Shown here one piece after another: positions 50,945-59,437 of a DNA stretch of 64,000 nucleotides (positions are counted from its first letter, which is position 1; each line of letters starts with the position of its first letter). The translations under genes and the position numbers were made by a program. Under the pieces are notes generated by a model that worked only from the letters and a program-made list of their open reading frames with translations, made no database searches and was not told the origin of the DNA. The stretch is taken from the NCBI GenBank assembly GCA_964456985.1, contig CAYWDH010000010.1, forward strand, positions 13,474 through 77,473. The letters run 5' to 3'. The stretch comes from WJMT01 sp964456985 (GTDB lineage: Bacteria > Acidobacteriota > Aminicenantia > Aminicenantales > Aminicenantaceae).

Positions 50945-51277
50945 ATGAAATTCCTCACACGCCAGGAAGAACTGGTTCTTCTTTCGGTTTTTAAATTAAA
51001 GGAAAAAGCATATCTGATTTCTATCCAAGAATACCTCGATCATTATACAGGAAAGAACTGGTCGATCAGTTCGGTTTATATCCCATTAAGCCGGCTGGAA
51101 AAAAGAGGGTATTTAAAGACAACCATTGGCGAGGCTACTGAGAAGCGCGGGGGAAAAGCCATTAAGTACTATCAATTGACAAAGATTGGACTTGAAGGCC
51201 TTGCTGAACTTGAGAATATTAACGAGACCATGTGGAGAGGTGTTAAAGGATTAATAGAAAAACTTGAAACCCCCTAA
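50945..51277 (+). CDS. PadR-family transcriptional regulator
   Basis: 110 residues. TRQEELVLLSVFKLKEKAYLISIQEYL, SISSVYIPLSRLEKRGYLKTTIGE and KRGGKAIKYYQLTKIGLEGL are the PadR winged helix. It is followed 8 bp later by an FtsX-type permease gene, the standard PadR-permease module of Acidobacteriota-like genomes. Confidence 0.88.
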   Translation: MKFLTRQEELVLLSVFKLKEKAYLISIQEYLDHYTGKNWSISSVYIPLSRLEKRGYLKTTIGEATEKRGGKAIKYYQLTKIGLEGLAELENINETMWRGVKGLIEKLETP

Positions 51278-51285
51278 ATAAAGCC

Positions 51286-53892
51286 ATGCGAAAAAAGCCT
51301 CCTCGAATAGCCGCCGCACTTCTCAGATGGGTTTTGCCGCTAAAGGATAGGGATTATCTTTTAGGGGATTACGAAGAATCATTTCAAAGAAAGCTTGATG
51401 AGAAGAACGCGTTATCAGCATCGCTTTGGTACTGGACACAGGTGGTTAAAACAGGCCCGGAGTATCTATTGGAATTATTTTATTGGAGGATAACTATGTT
51501 TAGAAATTATCTCATAGTTGGCTTAAGAAACATAAAAAGGCATAAAGGATTCTCCTTGATCAATATCCTTGGATTGGCTGTAGGTATGGCCTGTTTTATC
51601 CTCATGATGTTCTATGTCTGGCACGAGCTGAGTTTTGACAAATTCCACGCCAAATACGACAGTCTCTACCGTGTCATCCGCGCCTATCCCGAAAATCCGA
51701 ACATCCCTTTCAAGTTCATTCCCTCTACTCCGGCCCCCCTGGGACCGACAATGGTTGAGGAATTTCCCGAAGTCGTATCAGCCACCCGGATCGGCGATGT
51801 GAAGGGAGCCATCACTTACAAAAACAAAGCCTTCAGCGAGGTTGGCATTTTCGCGGATGAGTTCTTTTTCGATCTATTCAGCTTCGAGGTGATCAAAGGA
51901 GACAGAGAAACCTGTCTGAATGAGCCTTATGAGATAGTAATCACCGAAAAACTGGCTCGAAAATACTTTGGCACTGAAGAATCTGTCGGGAAAGTCCTTA
52001 GCTTCAGCAAACAGATGGATGTCCACACCACAGGAAGCCAGAACGAAAGTTATGAGCTGACTGTAACCGGTGTCATGAGCGATGTGCCAAAAACTTCTCA
52101 CCTCCAGTTCGACTACATCATCTCCTTTACCTCATCTCCGGAAAATCGGGAACGTTTGACTAACTGGGGGCGCAGCTCCTATTACAATTATGTGGAACTT
52201 CTCCCCGGTGTTTCACACCTCAGTCTCTATGACAGGCTGATAGAGTACACTCCCCGATTCAGAGGAAGGGATATAGCCACATATATTCTTCAGCCTCTGA
52301 AAGACCTGCACTGGCAGTCTGTGTCTTATGAATTTCCCGGGGCAGTCATCAGCAACAAAAAAACCATCTATCTCTTTTCGACAATCGCTATTTTCATCCT
52401 GATTATTGCCTGCCTCAACTACATAAACCTTGCAACAGCCAGATATACAAAGAGGATAAAGGAAATCGGCCTCAGAAAGGTAATCGGCGCCTTGAGGCCG
52501 CAACTCATCAGACAGTTTATAGGAGAGTCCGTCTTGATGTCCCTTGTCTCTTTATTATTCGCCGTTCTTCTTGTGTATCTTACTCTGCCCTCATTCAGGT
52601 ACCTGATCAACAGGGATATCCAGCTCAGATGGCTTTCTACGCCATGGATCCCTCTTATCGTAATCGCCATGATGCTTTTCTCCGGACTGTTCTCCGGAAG
52701 TTATCCCGCATTATTGCTTTCTTCTCTGAGTCCGGCGGCCGTTCTGAAGGGCACAGGGGAGAGTAAATTCCGGAGAGTCGGACTTAGGAACGTCTTGGTT
52801 GTTTTCCAGTATATCATTTCAGTGTGTCTTATTGTCGGAACCCTGGTTGTCTGGAAGCAGATGCGGTTTGTGCGCACTGCAGATATTGGTTATGACAGAG
52901 AGCATGTTGTCGTCATTCCCCTCAGGGATGAGTTTGCCAGGAAAAACGGGATGGCTTTAGAGGATATACTGCTCCGCGACAACAGAATTCTTGCCGCCTC
53001 CGGATCGGAGTATATCCCTCTAGAGCGCAATAACATCTGGAGCATCTATAATATGAATGAATCCGGAGAAAAGGTGTCAGCCGATGCCTACACATGTGAG
53101 ATCGGCTATGGTTTGTTTGATGTTTTTAAGGTAGAGATTGTCCAGGGGAGGAATTTTTCTTTGGCCTTCAGGATGGACGAATCCGAGGCCGTGCTTCTCA
53201 ATCAAACAGCCGTAAACGCCATAAGAATGAAGGATCCTGTAGGAAAAGTCATTGATTCTCAGGGCCACCATGTCATCGGTGTTGTCAAAGACTATCACCA
53301 CTCATCTTTCCATGAAAAAATCGATCCCATGATTTATTTCTTGAGACCAGAGGCCTACAGCTTTCTTTCGGTACGCATCAAACCGGACGACATCCCCGGC
53401 ACGATATCATTCTTAGGGAAGACGGTCTCAGAGTACAGCCCCAGTTTTACCTTCGAGTATTATTTCCAGGACGACTATTTTAACGAGAAATACAAGTCAG
53501 ACAGGCGTTTTGGAGCGACATTCGGATACGCTTCGGCTTTAGCTATTTTTATAGCCTGTCTGGGTGTTTTTGGCCTTGTTTCCTTTTCTATAGAGCGCCG
53601 GACCAAGGAGATCGCCATAAGGAAGGTGCTGGGCGCTTCGGTACAGAGTATTTTGGGGCGTTTGTCGAAAGAATTTATCCTGCTGGTGGTTCTTTCCAAT
53701 TTTATAGCCTGGCCTTTAGCTTTCTTTGCTATGAACAAGTGGCTGCAGAACTTTGCTTTTAGGATCAAAATCAACATCTGGATATTCCTTTTGGCCTTGA
53801 CCTTGTCTTTGGCCATTTCCACTCTAGCTGTGATCTTTAAAGCCCTATATGCTGCTGCATCTAATCCTGTCAACTCCCTGCGGTATGAATGA
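51286..53892 (+). CDS. FtsX/MacB-family ABC permease with N-terminal prefix domain
   Basis: 868 residues. The first 70 residues (PPRIAAALLRWVLP, LLGDYEESFQRKLDE, WYWTQVVKTGPEYLLELF) are the 'permease prefix' helix bundle. Then MFRNYLIVGLRNIKRHKGFSLINILGLAVGMACFILMMFYV starts the first FtsX half, GLRKVIGALRPQLIRQFIGES follows it, and AIRKVLGASVQSILGRLSKEF marks the second. Linked to the PadR gene 8 bp upstream. No ATPase nearby. Confidence 0.9.
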   Translation: MRKKPPRIAAALLRWVLPLKDRDYLLGDYEESFQRKLDEKNALSASLWYWTQVVKTGPEYLLELFYWRITMFRNYLIVGLRNIKRHKGFSLINILGLAVGMACFILMMFYVWHELSFDKFHAKYDSLYRVIRAYPENPNIPFKFIPSTPAPLGPTMVEEFPEVVSATRIGDVKGAITYKNKAFSEVGIFADEFFFDLFSFEVIKGDRETCLNEPYEIVITEKLARKYFGTEESVGKVLSFSKQMDVHTTGSQNESYELTVTGVMSDVPKTSHLQFDYIISFTSSPENRERLTNWGRSSYYNYVELLPGVSHLSLYDRLIEYTPRFRGRDIATYILQPLKDLHWQSVSYEFPGAVISNKKTIYLFSTIAIFILIIACLNYINLATARYTKRIKEIGLRKVIGALRPQLIRQFIGESVLMSLVSLLFAVLLVYLTLPSFRYLINRDIQLRWLSTPWIPLIVIAMMLFSGLFSGSYPALLLSSLSPAAVLKGTGESKFRRVGLRNVLVVFQYIISVCLIVGTLVVWKQMRFVRTADIGYDREHVVVIPLRDEFARKNGMALEDILLRDNRILAASGSEYIPLERNNIWSIYNMNESGEKVSADAYTCEIGYGLFDVFKVEIVQGRNFSLAFRMDESEAVLLNQTAVNAIRMKDPVGKVIDSQGHHVIGVVKDYHHSSFHEKIDPMIYFLRPEAYSFLSVRIKPDDIPGTISFLGKTVSEYSPSFTFEYYFQDDYFNEKYKSDRRFGATFGYASALAIFIACLGVFGLVSFSIERRTKEIAIRKVLGASVQSILGRLSKEFILLVVLSNFIAWPLAFFAMNKWLQNFAFRIKINIWIFLLALTLSLAISTLAVIFKALYAAASNPVNSLRYE

Positions 53893-53904
53893 TGGAATTT
53901 TTTA

Positions 53905-54001
53905 GGGGGACGGGCCCGGGGAATTCCAAGTAAATCAGTAACTTAGGCTATTTTTCCACAATTCACTACCCTGATAACTTCCATTTTTTGGGGCCAAAAT
54001 C
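53905..54001 (+). repeat. dispersed ~100-bp repeat, copy 11
   Basis: Starts 12 bp after the permease stop. It is the most diverged full copy (middle reads AAGTAAATCAGTAACTTAGG), but TTTTTCCACA, CTACCCTG and TTTTTTGGGGCCAAAATC remain. Confidence 0.82.
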
Positions 54002-54072
54002 CATGGATTACTGATATTTTTAGAGTGATTGAAATTGGAAAGAGCTTTGACCTCATGCTGTCGTCTGTTTCC

Positions 54073-54756
54073 TTACTCTTGCTTCAGGCTCAGTCGCTTC
54101 TCCCTAATAACCATGAAACACATGGAAAAAGCCAGCACCAGGGCAAAATGGCACATGACCGAAGGAAGCATGCCTTCCGGTTCTGTGGTCAATAGACGGA
54201 CAGCAAAAGAGGGAAGAACGAACCCGAGAATACCGATTTGAAGATTTGCCAGATGTTTCCGCAATACGTCGTCTTTGGAATAAGCCATGCCCGCTGCTGT
54301 GCCAAAAATAATGATCGCCAGCCCTGTCTGGTAAAAGATCCCGTAAGCTATATCAAAAGAATTGGGGTGTGTGTAGCGGGCTAAGACCAATTGGCACACA
54401 GATTTTGTCACAACATGGGAATCCGCAATGATCCAGACCATAAAACCAAAGCTCGCTGCAAAATAGCCCAAAGATATGATTTTTAACCACCCTCGCTTCC
54501 AAGGGCTCAATTGATAAGCCAGCCACAAAGCAAGGGGAGGAAGCCAGGTTATGTCCAAAAAGGCCAAGCGGGAAAAAATGAGCTTCTCCGGATTGGCGCA
54601 TACAGCCACTTCGGAAAACTGGTATCCGGCTAAAAGGAGAAAAAGAAGGCCGATAGGGTAGAGAATGCGTTTTCTGCCCGGGCTAAAATGAGTCAAGATA
54701 GCAGCCGCAAATTCGAAAAGACCTGTGGCGATGGCTAATAAAGGCGAATAGTCCAT
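54073..54756 (-). CDS. seven-helix membrane protein of unknown function
   Basis: 227 residues with about seven hydrophobic helices (LAIATGLFEFAAAIL, ILYPIGLLFLLLAGYQFSEV, LAFLDITWLPPLALWLAYQL, IISLGYFAASFGFMVWIIA and others). Single CANPE motif and cysteines in TM regions. Family not recognised. It lies 24 bp after the alanine racemase start region in the same direction as that gene, so they share a transcript. Confidence 0.55.
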   Translation of the reverse strand: MDYSPLLAIATGLFEFAAAILTHFSPGRKRILYPIGLLFLLLAGYQFSEVAVCANPEKLIFSRLAFLDITWLPPLALWLAYQLSPWKRGWLKIISLGYFAASFGFMVWIIADSHVVTKSVCQLVLARYTHPNSFDIAYGIFYQTGLAIIIFGTAAGMAYSKDDVLRKHLANLQIGILGFVLPSFAVRLLTTEPEGMLPSVMCHFALVLAFSMCFMVIREKRLSLKQE

Positions 54757-54780
54757 GCTCCTGTTCCTTATTTTATGGCA

Positions 54781-55986
54781 TTAAAAAGCTTGATTCCAAT
54801 CATTTTTAAGCAGCAATCTGGGGATAAGCGGATTTAATCCGATCAAGACTTTATAATTTGAGATTCCAGCCCATTCTGCAACATCGTCAGCTGTGATCTT
54901 TTCGTTTCCCTGAGCGCCAATAAGAATGACTTCATCCCCGGGTGAAATATTTGTCTCCGTGTTTATAAGAGCCTCCATGTGGTTGGCTGTTATTGTGTTG
55001 AGTATGGGATATTTTTTGCCCCGTATGACGACTTTTGATTTTCCAGAAGCTGAATAAGGATATCCGTCTGAATATCCTACCGGTATGACAGCTATTTTCT
55101 CTTTTTTCGCGGCCTTATAGGCCCTGTGGTAGGAAACAGAATCTCCTGGATGCAGGGTTTTCACATCAACCACCCGAGATTTGAACGATAGCACAGGACG
55201 GAGAGAAAGAGAATCTCCCTCTTTGGTTTCCCGGTTGGGATAATAACCGTAGAGAGTGATGCCAGGTCTGATCATATCCAGGTAATAAGATGGTGATTCA
55301 AAAATCCCGGCACTGCTTGCCGCATGCCTTCTTCCCAGTTTTAAGCCCGATTTTTGTGATGCATCACAAATGGATTGAAGTCTATTGATCTGGACTTTAT
55401 CGAATTGTTTATCCTCACAAAGAGTGGTTGAGATCCCTGAAACAGAAAGCCCCCTTAATAAAGAGGCTTTTTTGATTACAGATATGGCTTTTTTGTAAGG
55501 GATGCCCATTCTGTTCATTCCTGTGTCTACGTGGATATGAACGTTTATTTTTGCCCCCATTTTTTCAGCTCTCAGGCTCATGTTTTCAAAGTCACCTGAG
55601 TGCAGGAATTGGCTTATATTGTATTTGACCAGAGCCGGGGTATTATTGGGGGTCACAGGCCCGAAATTGTATACGGGACAGGAAACTCCGGACTCTCTCA
55701 ACCGGACAGCTTCCTGCAATTTGCACACCATGAGCGCATCGATCCCGAGTCTGTCAAGCTGTTTTCCGAATTCAATCAGGCCGTGTCCGTAGGCATTAGC
55801 TTTAATCACACCCATAACCGGAACTTTGACTTTCTGTTTTATTCTGTACAGGTTCCATTCCATATTCTGGCGATTCAGTTCAATCCAGGATTCATGGACA
55901 AATTCCGGGTTTTTTTCTGAATGGAGGTTCTGAAAGGCGAAGGACAGGCCGGAAAACAGGATAAAATCTCTTCGGTTCAATTTCAT
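54781..55986 (-). CDS. alr: alanine racemase family protein with Tat-like export signal
   Basis: 401 residues. PLP lysine is Lys62 in VMGVIKANAYGHG; VHVDTGMNRMGI, HAASSAGIFESPSYYLDMIRPGITLYGYYP and VSYHRAYKA (catalytic Tyr) are all present. The N-terminus, MKLNRRDFILFSGLSFAFQNLHSE, has a twin-arginine motif and hydrophobic stretch, which cytosolic Alr lacks; periplasmic broad-spectrum racemases carry signals of this sort. AAGGAGG precedes the ATG. It may make D-amino acids in the periplasm. Confidence 0.85.
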   Translation of the reverse strand: MKLNRRDFILFSGLSFAFQNLHSEKNPEFVHESWIELNRQNMEWNLYRIKQKVKVPVMGVIKANAYGHGLIEFGKQLDRLGIDALMVCKLQEAVRLRESGVSCPVYNFGPVTPNNTPALVKYNISQFLHSGDFENMSLRAEKMGAKINVHIHVDTGMNRMGIPYKKAISVIKKASLLRGLSVSGISTTLCEDKQFDKVQINRLQSICDASQKSGLKLGRRHAASSAGIFESPSYYLDMIRPGITLYGYYPNRETKEGDSLSLRPVLSFKSRVVDVKTLHPGDSVSYHRAYKAAKKEKIAVIPVGYSDGYPYSASGKSKVVIRGKKYPILNTITANHMEALINTETNISPGDEVILIGAQGNEKITADDVAEWAGISNYKVLIGLNPLIPRLLLKNDWNQAF

Positions 55987-56170
55987 TTTATCCCTCCTTA
56001 CAGTGGCAGTAAAAATATATCATCAGAGGTCTTGGCGCACAAGGTTTATTTATTTTTGCAGGCCGCAGGCATCAGAGATATAATGATGGTAAGTGCTGAG
56101 AAGCAAATCTTTGGAAAAAAGCAATAATAGAGTCATAATCATTGAGTGAGAAGTATAAAGGAGGTGAATC

Positions 56171-56491
56171 ATGGCTTTTAAAACATTGTTTTTAGCCCAT
56201 GCCCCTGATGCTGATTATAAAAAGCACAACAGCACGATCGATACCGGTAAATACAGACTCTTCACCTATGTGGTGAAAAATCAAGAAGAAGCTCTTAAAG
56301 TGGCGAGAAACCTCTATGAAACGGAGAAGATAGAGTCGATTTTGCTGTGCCCGGGTTTCACACATGCGGATATCGCTGAGCTCTTTAAGGCTCTGGATGG
56401 CAAAGTTTCCATCAGTGTTTCCAGAGGAGACAGCCCCAGCAGCCGGATCGCTATGGAGGCGATGCAGAGAGCCCATTTTCTAGAGAAATAA
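56171..56491 (+). CDS. DUF6506-like small protein
   Basis: 106 residues. KTLFLAHAPDADYKKHNSTIDTGKYRLFTYVVKNQEEAL, ILLCPGFTHADIAEL and VSISVSRGDSPSSRIAMEAM match the DUF6506 pattern. Cytoplasmic alpha/beta fold, function unknown. AAAGGAGGTGA lies 4 bp before the ATG, an ideal ribosome site. Confidence 0.75.
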   Translation: MAFKTLFLAHAPDADYKKHNSTIDTGKYRLFTYVVKNQEEALKVARNLYETEKIESILLCPGFTHADIAELFKALDGKVSISVSRGDSPSSRIAMEAMQRAHFLEK

Positions 56492-56616
56492 GAAAAAACA
56501 AAAAAAGCGGGAAAAAACCAAAAAAAAATATGAAAAGCAAATACACAGGATGCCTTTTTGGTCTAGCGGCTTGAAAACGCAGCTTATCTTCAGGAACCGG
56601 GTGAAGAAATGTTCTG

Positions 56617-56630
56617 GCTCTTTTAAGAGC
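56617..56630 (+). terminator. short hairpin downstream of the DUF6506 gene
   Basis: GCTCTT-TT-AAGAGC followed by GTTTTG, about 125 bp after the stop. Plausible weak terminator; the rest of 56492-56686 is A-rich and gene-free. Confidence 0.35.
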
Positions 56631-56686
56631 GTTTTGATGTCAAAAGGAAGTTTCTGAAAATGGAAATAAAGAGTTGAGGAGGATTA

Positions 56687-56788
56687 TGCTGATTTTTGCC
56701 CCCAAAAAAGAGAACTTCTCTGGGTAAGGGGTTGTGGAAAAGTGATGTAAGTTATTGATATAAAATAGAATGCCCGGGCCCGTCCCCC
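56687..56788 (-). repeat. dispersed ~100-bp repeat, copy 12 (reversed)
   Basis: Minus orientation, beginning 18 bp after the stop of the minus-strand permease. Contains TTTTCCACA and AGAGAA-GTTCTCT followed by T, a terminator-like hairpin. Confidence 0.92.
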
Positions 56789-56806
56789 TAATTATCTAAT
56801 TATTAA

Positions 56807-59167
56807 TTATTCGTATCTTAGGACATTCACGGGATCAGCTATAGCTGCCCTTATGGTCTGGTAGCTCACGGTCAAAAGGGCAATAAAAAGAGCCGCTCCC
56901 ATAGCCGCAAGAAAAACCCATAATCCGATAGAGATGCGGTAGGCAAAATTCTGAAGCCATTGGCTCATTATGAAATAGCCCAGGGGCCAGGCAATGATGT
57001 TTGCAACCAAGACGCATTTCACAAATTCTCTGGAAAGCGTAAGGAACAGGTTCGAAACAGAAGCTCCCAGCACCTTCCGTATTCCGATCTCCTTGGTCTT
57101 TCGTTCGATCATAAAAGAGGCAAGGCCGAACAATCCGAGGCAGGCAATGAATATGGAAAGTAGGGTGACATAGCCGAAGATCTTGGTGAGCCTGGTTTCC
57201 GCCTTGTAAAGATTATCGTAGTCCTCGTCCAAAAACGAGTATTCAAATGGCTGGGTCCCTGAAAATTCGTTCCATGTGCGGCCCAGAAATGCAAGTGTGT
57301 CGGGCACAGCATCCGGGCTGATTCTCACAGCAAGATAATCAAGCCCTTCAGGATATATCAGAAGGGCCAATGGTTCGATTTTCTGGTGAAGCGAGAAAAA
57401 ATGAAAATCTTTGACCACTCCGATAACCGGCCCCCGCTCTATGATTCCGAACTGCTTTCCGATAGGGGATTCCCAGCCGATCTCCCTGACTGCCGTCTCG
57501 TTCAAAAGATACGAATTCCGGGAATCGCCGTGGAACTCCCTTGAAAAATTTCTTCCCTCCAGAATCTCTATTTGAAAGGTATCAATGAAGTCATAATCAA
57601 CGGCAATCCAGTGCATCATGGGGTAGGTGTTATCCGGAGCGCCCTCATACCAGTAATTCTGGTACCACAGCCTGCGCCCCGGAAAGTAAGATGATGCGCA
57701 GACCGAAAGCACGCTCGGGTTCGATGACAGTTCCCTCTTCATGTTTTCGACATTCTTTAAAACTTCACTGTCCTGTAAGGGGATCACCACAATATGTTCT
57801 TTTTCAAAGCCGAGTTTCTTGTTCTTCATATAGTTCAGCTGGGAGATAATTAGGGTCGTTGTTATAATAAATGTGATAGAGACGGCAAACTGGCTTATGA
57901 CAAGAGCCTGCCTCAACAGAGGAACATGGGATTTTGTCCTGACCTGTCCTTTTAATGCCCGGGACGGCTGAAATCCGGAAATAAAGAAGGAAGGATAGAT
58001 CCCGGACACAATGCTTACAAAAAGGAGAATCACGGCTACAAAAAGAATAAGAATGGGATTGTGGAACCAGTCAAGCATGAGATCTTTTCCGGATAAATGC
58101 TTAAAAAGAGGCAAAAAAAGTTCAGCCAGTCCCAGGGTCAAAAAAAGGGAAATAAAGGTCAGGACAAATGTTTCTCCCATGAATTGTCTGACAAGCTGGA
58201 TTTTTGTTGCACCGATCACCTTTCTCAAACCCACTTCTTTGGTTCGGATGGTGTACCGGGCTGTTGACAGATTCATATAGTTAAAGCATGCGATAAGCAG
58301 TATAAACAGGGCGATGATGGAAAAAATGGTAATATTACGGATATCATTGTTGGGAGATATCTCTCCCCGAAGACTCGAATGCAGGTGGATACGGGTCATG
58401 GCCTGGAGAGGAAAGCGCCGTTTATAAACATACCGGGCATCAGAACCCACGTATTTCTCTATAAAAGCCGGTAACTTTTCCTTATAAGCCTTTTGAGAAA
58501 AAGTATTTGATACCAGGACATAGGTGTAATAGTTTGATATGCCCCACTGATCAAAATCCCTTGCTGCATAATCTTCGAATCGACCTAAGAAATCGAACTT
58601 GAGATGAGAGTTTTCAGGGATATTTTTGAGTATGCCTGTGATTTTAAAGTCCTGCCAGCTTTCAAGCCTTAGGACCTTGCCTAAGGGATCCTCTTTCCCG
58701 AAGTATTTTTCCGCTGCTTTCTCGGAAATCACAAGGGAATGGGGATCTGTGAGTGCGGTTTTTGGATCTCCTGCAGTCAAGGGGAAGGAAAAAACACTGA
58801 ATATTTCAGGATCAGCAAAGATAATGGTCTCGTTGAAGCGTTTGTTCTGGAAAGTGACGAAAAAACCATTTTTCCCAAGCCTCACCGCCCGCTCAATTTC
58901 CGGAAAATCATTGACGAGCGCTGGTGCCAGAGGAGCCGGTGTTTTCGCAAATTGGGAGACCTTGCCGTCCCCTTCATTCTGGCTTATCACTCTGTATATG
59001 CGGTCGGAGTTTTTATGGAATCTGTCAAAGCTGAGCTCGTTCTGGATGTAGAGAAAGAGAACAATACAGCAGGCCATACCGATAGCCAGTCCTGCGATAT
59101 TGATGAAAGAATAACCTTTATGGCGTATGGTATTTCTTAATGCGACTTTGATATGGTTTTTTATCAT
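56807..59167 (-). CDS. FtsX/MacB-family ABC permease
   Basis: 786 residues from MIKNHIKVALRNTIRHKGYSFINIAGLAIGMACCIVLFLYI; the frame opens at 59188, but that region contains the predicted promoter and lacks the conserved start. Two FtsX halves are evident: GLRKVIGATKIQLVRQFMGE and GIRKVLGASVSNLFLTLSREF. Not linked to a PadR gene or ATPase. Homologous to the permeases at 48.5 and 51.3 kb. Confidence 0.9.
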   Translation of the reverse strand: MIKNHIKVALRNTIRHKGYSFINIAGLAIGMACCIVLFLYIQNELSFDRFHKNSDRIYRVISQNEGDGKVSQFAKTPAPLAPALVNDFPEIERAVRLGKNGFFVTFQNKRFNETIIFADPEIFSVFSFPLTAGDPKTALTDPHSLVISEKAAEKYFGKEDPLGKVLRLESWQDFKITGILKNIPENSHLKFDFLGRFEDYAARDFDQWGISNYYTYVLVSNTFSQKAYKEKLPAFIEKYVGSDARYVYKRRFPLQAMTRIHLHSSLRGEISPNNDIRNITIFSIIALFILLIACFNYMNLSTARYTIRTKEVGLRKVIGATKIQLVRQFMGETFVLTFISLFLTLGLAELFLPLFKHLSGKDLMLDWFHNPILILFVAVILLFVSIVSGIYPSFFISGFQPSRALKGQVRTKSHVPLLRQALVISQFAVSITFIITTTLIISQLNYMKNKKLGFEKEHIVVIPLQDSEVLKNVENMKRELSSNPSVLSVCASSYFPGRRLWYQNYWYEGAPDNTYPMMHWIAVDYDFIDTFQIEILEGRNFSREFHGDSRNSYLLNETAVREIGWESPIGKQFGIIERGPVIGVVKDFHFFSLHQKIEPLALLIYPEGLDYLAVRISPDAVPDTLAFLGRTWNEFSGTQPFEYSFLDEDYDNLYKAETRLTKIFGYVTLLSIFIACLGLFGLASFMIERKTKEIGIRKVLGASVSNLFLTLSREFVKCVLVANIIAWPLGYFIMSQWLQNFAYRISIGLWVFLAAMGAALFIALLTVSYQTIRAAIADPVNVLRYE

Positions 59168-59183
59168 CTCTAAGAAAAAGAGA

Positions 59184-59200
59184 TGCAAAAAATATGCCAG
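59184..59200 (-). promoter_or_regulatory. sigma54-type -24/-12 promoter
   Basis: On the minus strand CTGGCATATTTTTTGCA has GG at 59198-59197 and GC at 59186-59185 separated by exactly 10 bases, a close match to TGGCAC-N5-TTGC. Transcription would start about 6 nt before the chosen ATG, so the leader would be very short. Confidence 0.5.
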
Positions 59201-59261
59201 CTTATTTTTAAGAGGAACAGAGTGGTTGGTCAGGTCCTCTCAGGGGAAAACTGTATGGAAA

Positions 59262-59295
59262 CGGACACTTCATGTCCGGTAGCGCACATTGTCCG
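59262..59295. promoter_or_regulatory. CGGACA/TGTCCG dyad, probable enhancer site
   Basis: CGGACA (59262-59267) and TGTCCG (59273-59278) form a perfect dyad with a 5-bp spacer; a further TGTCCG is at 59290-59295. They lie about 65-100 bp upstream of the sigma54-like element, where an NtrC-type activator would bind. Confidence 0.5.
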
Positions 59296-59437
59296 GTCTT
59301 TGAGCCTCTTTATGAAATTATGCGGGTGTCTGTTCAAATCGAAGTGTTTCCTATAAAATAGGAACGATAAAAGCAAGAAATCAGGAGCATGGATTCATCT
59401 GTACATATCTTTATTCATAGAACAGGAGAGGAGAGAA

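Noticed and set aside
19532..56788. DnaA-box-like TTTTCCACA clusters as an origin of replication
   Set aside because: The boxes are one per dispersed repeat, kilobases apart, with no dnaA or dnaN gene and no AT-rich unwinding region with clustered boxes.
19532..56788. Dispersed repeats as a CRISPR array
   Set aside because: Spacing is irregular and kilobases long, both orientations occur, and there are no cas genes.
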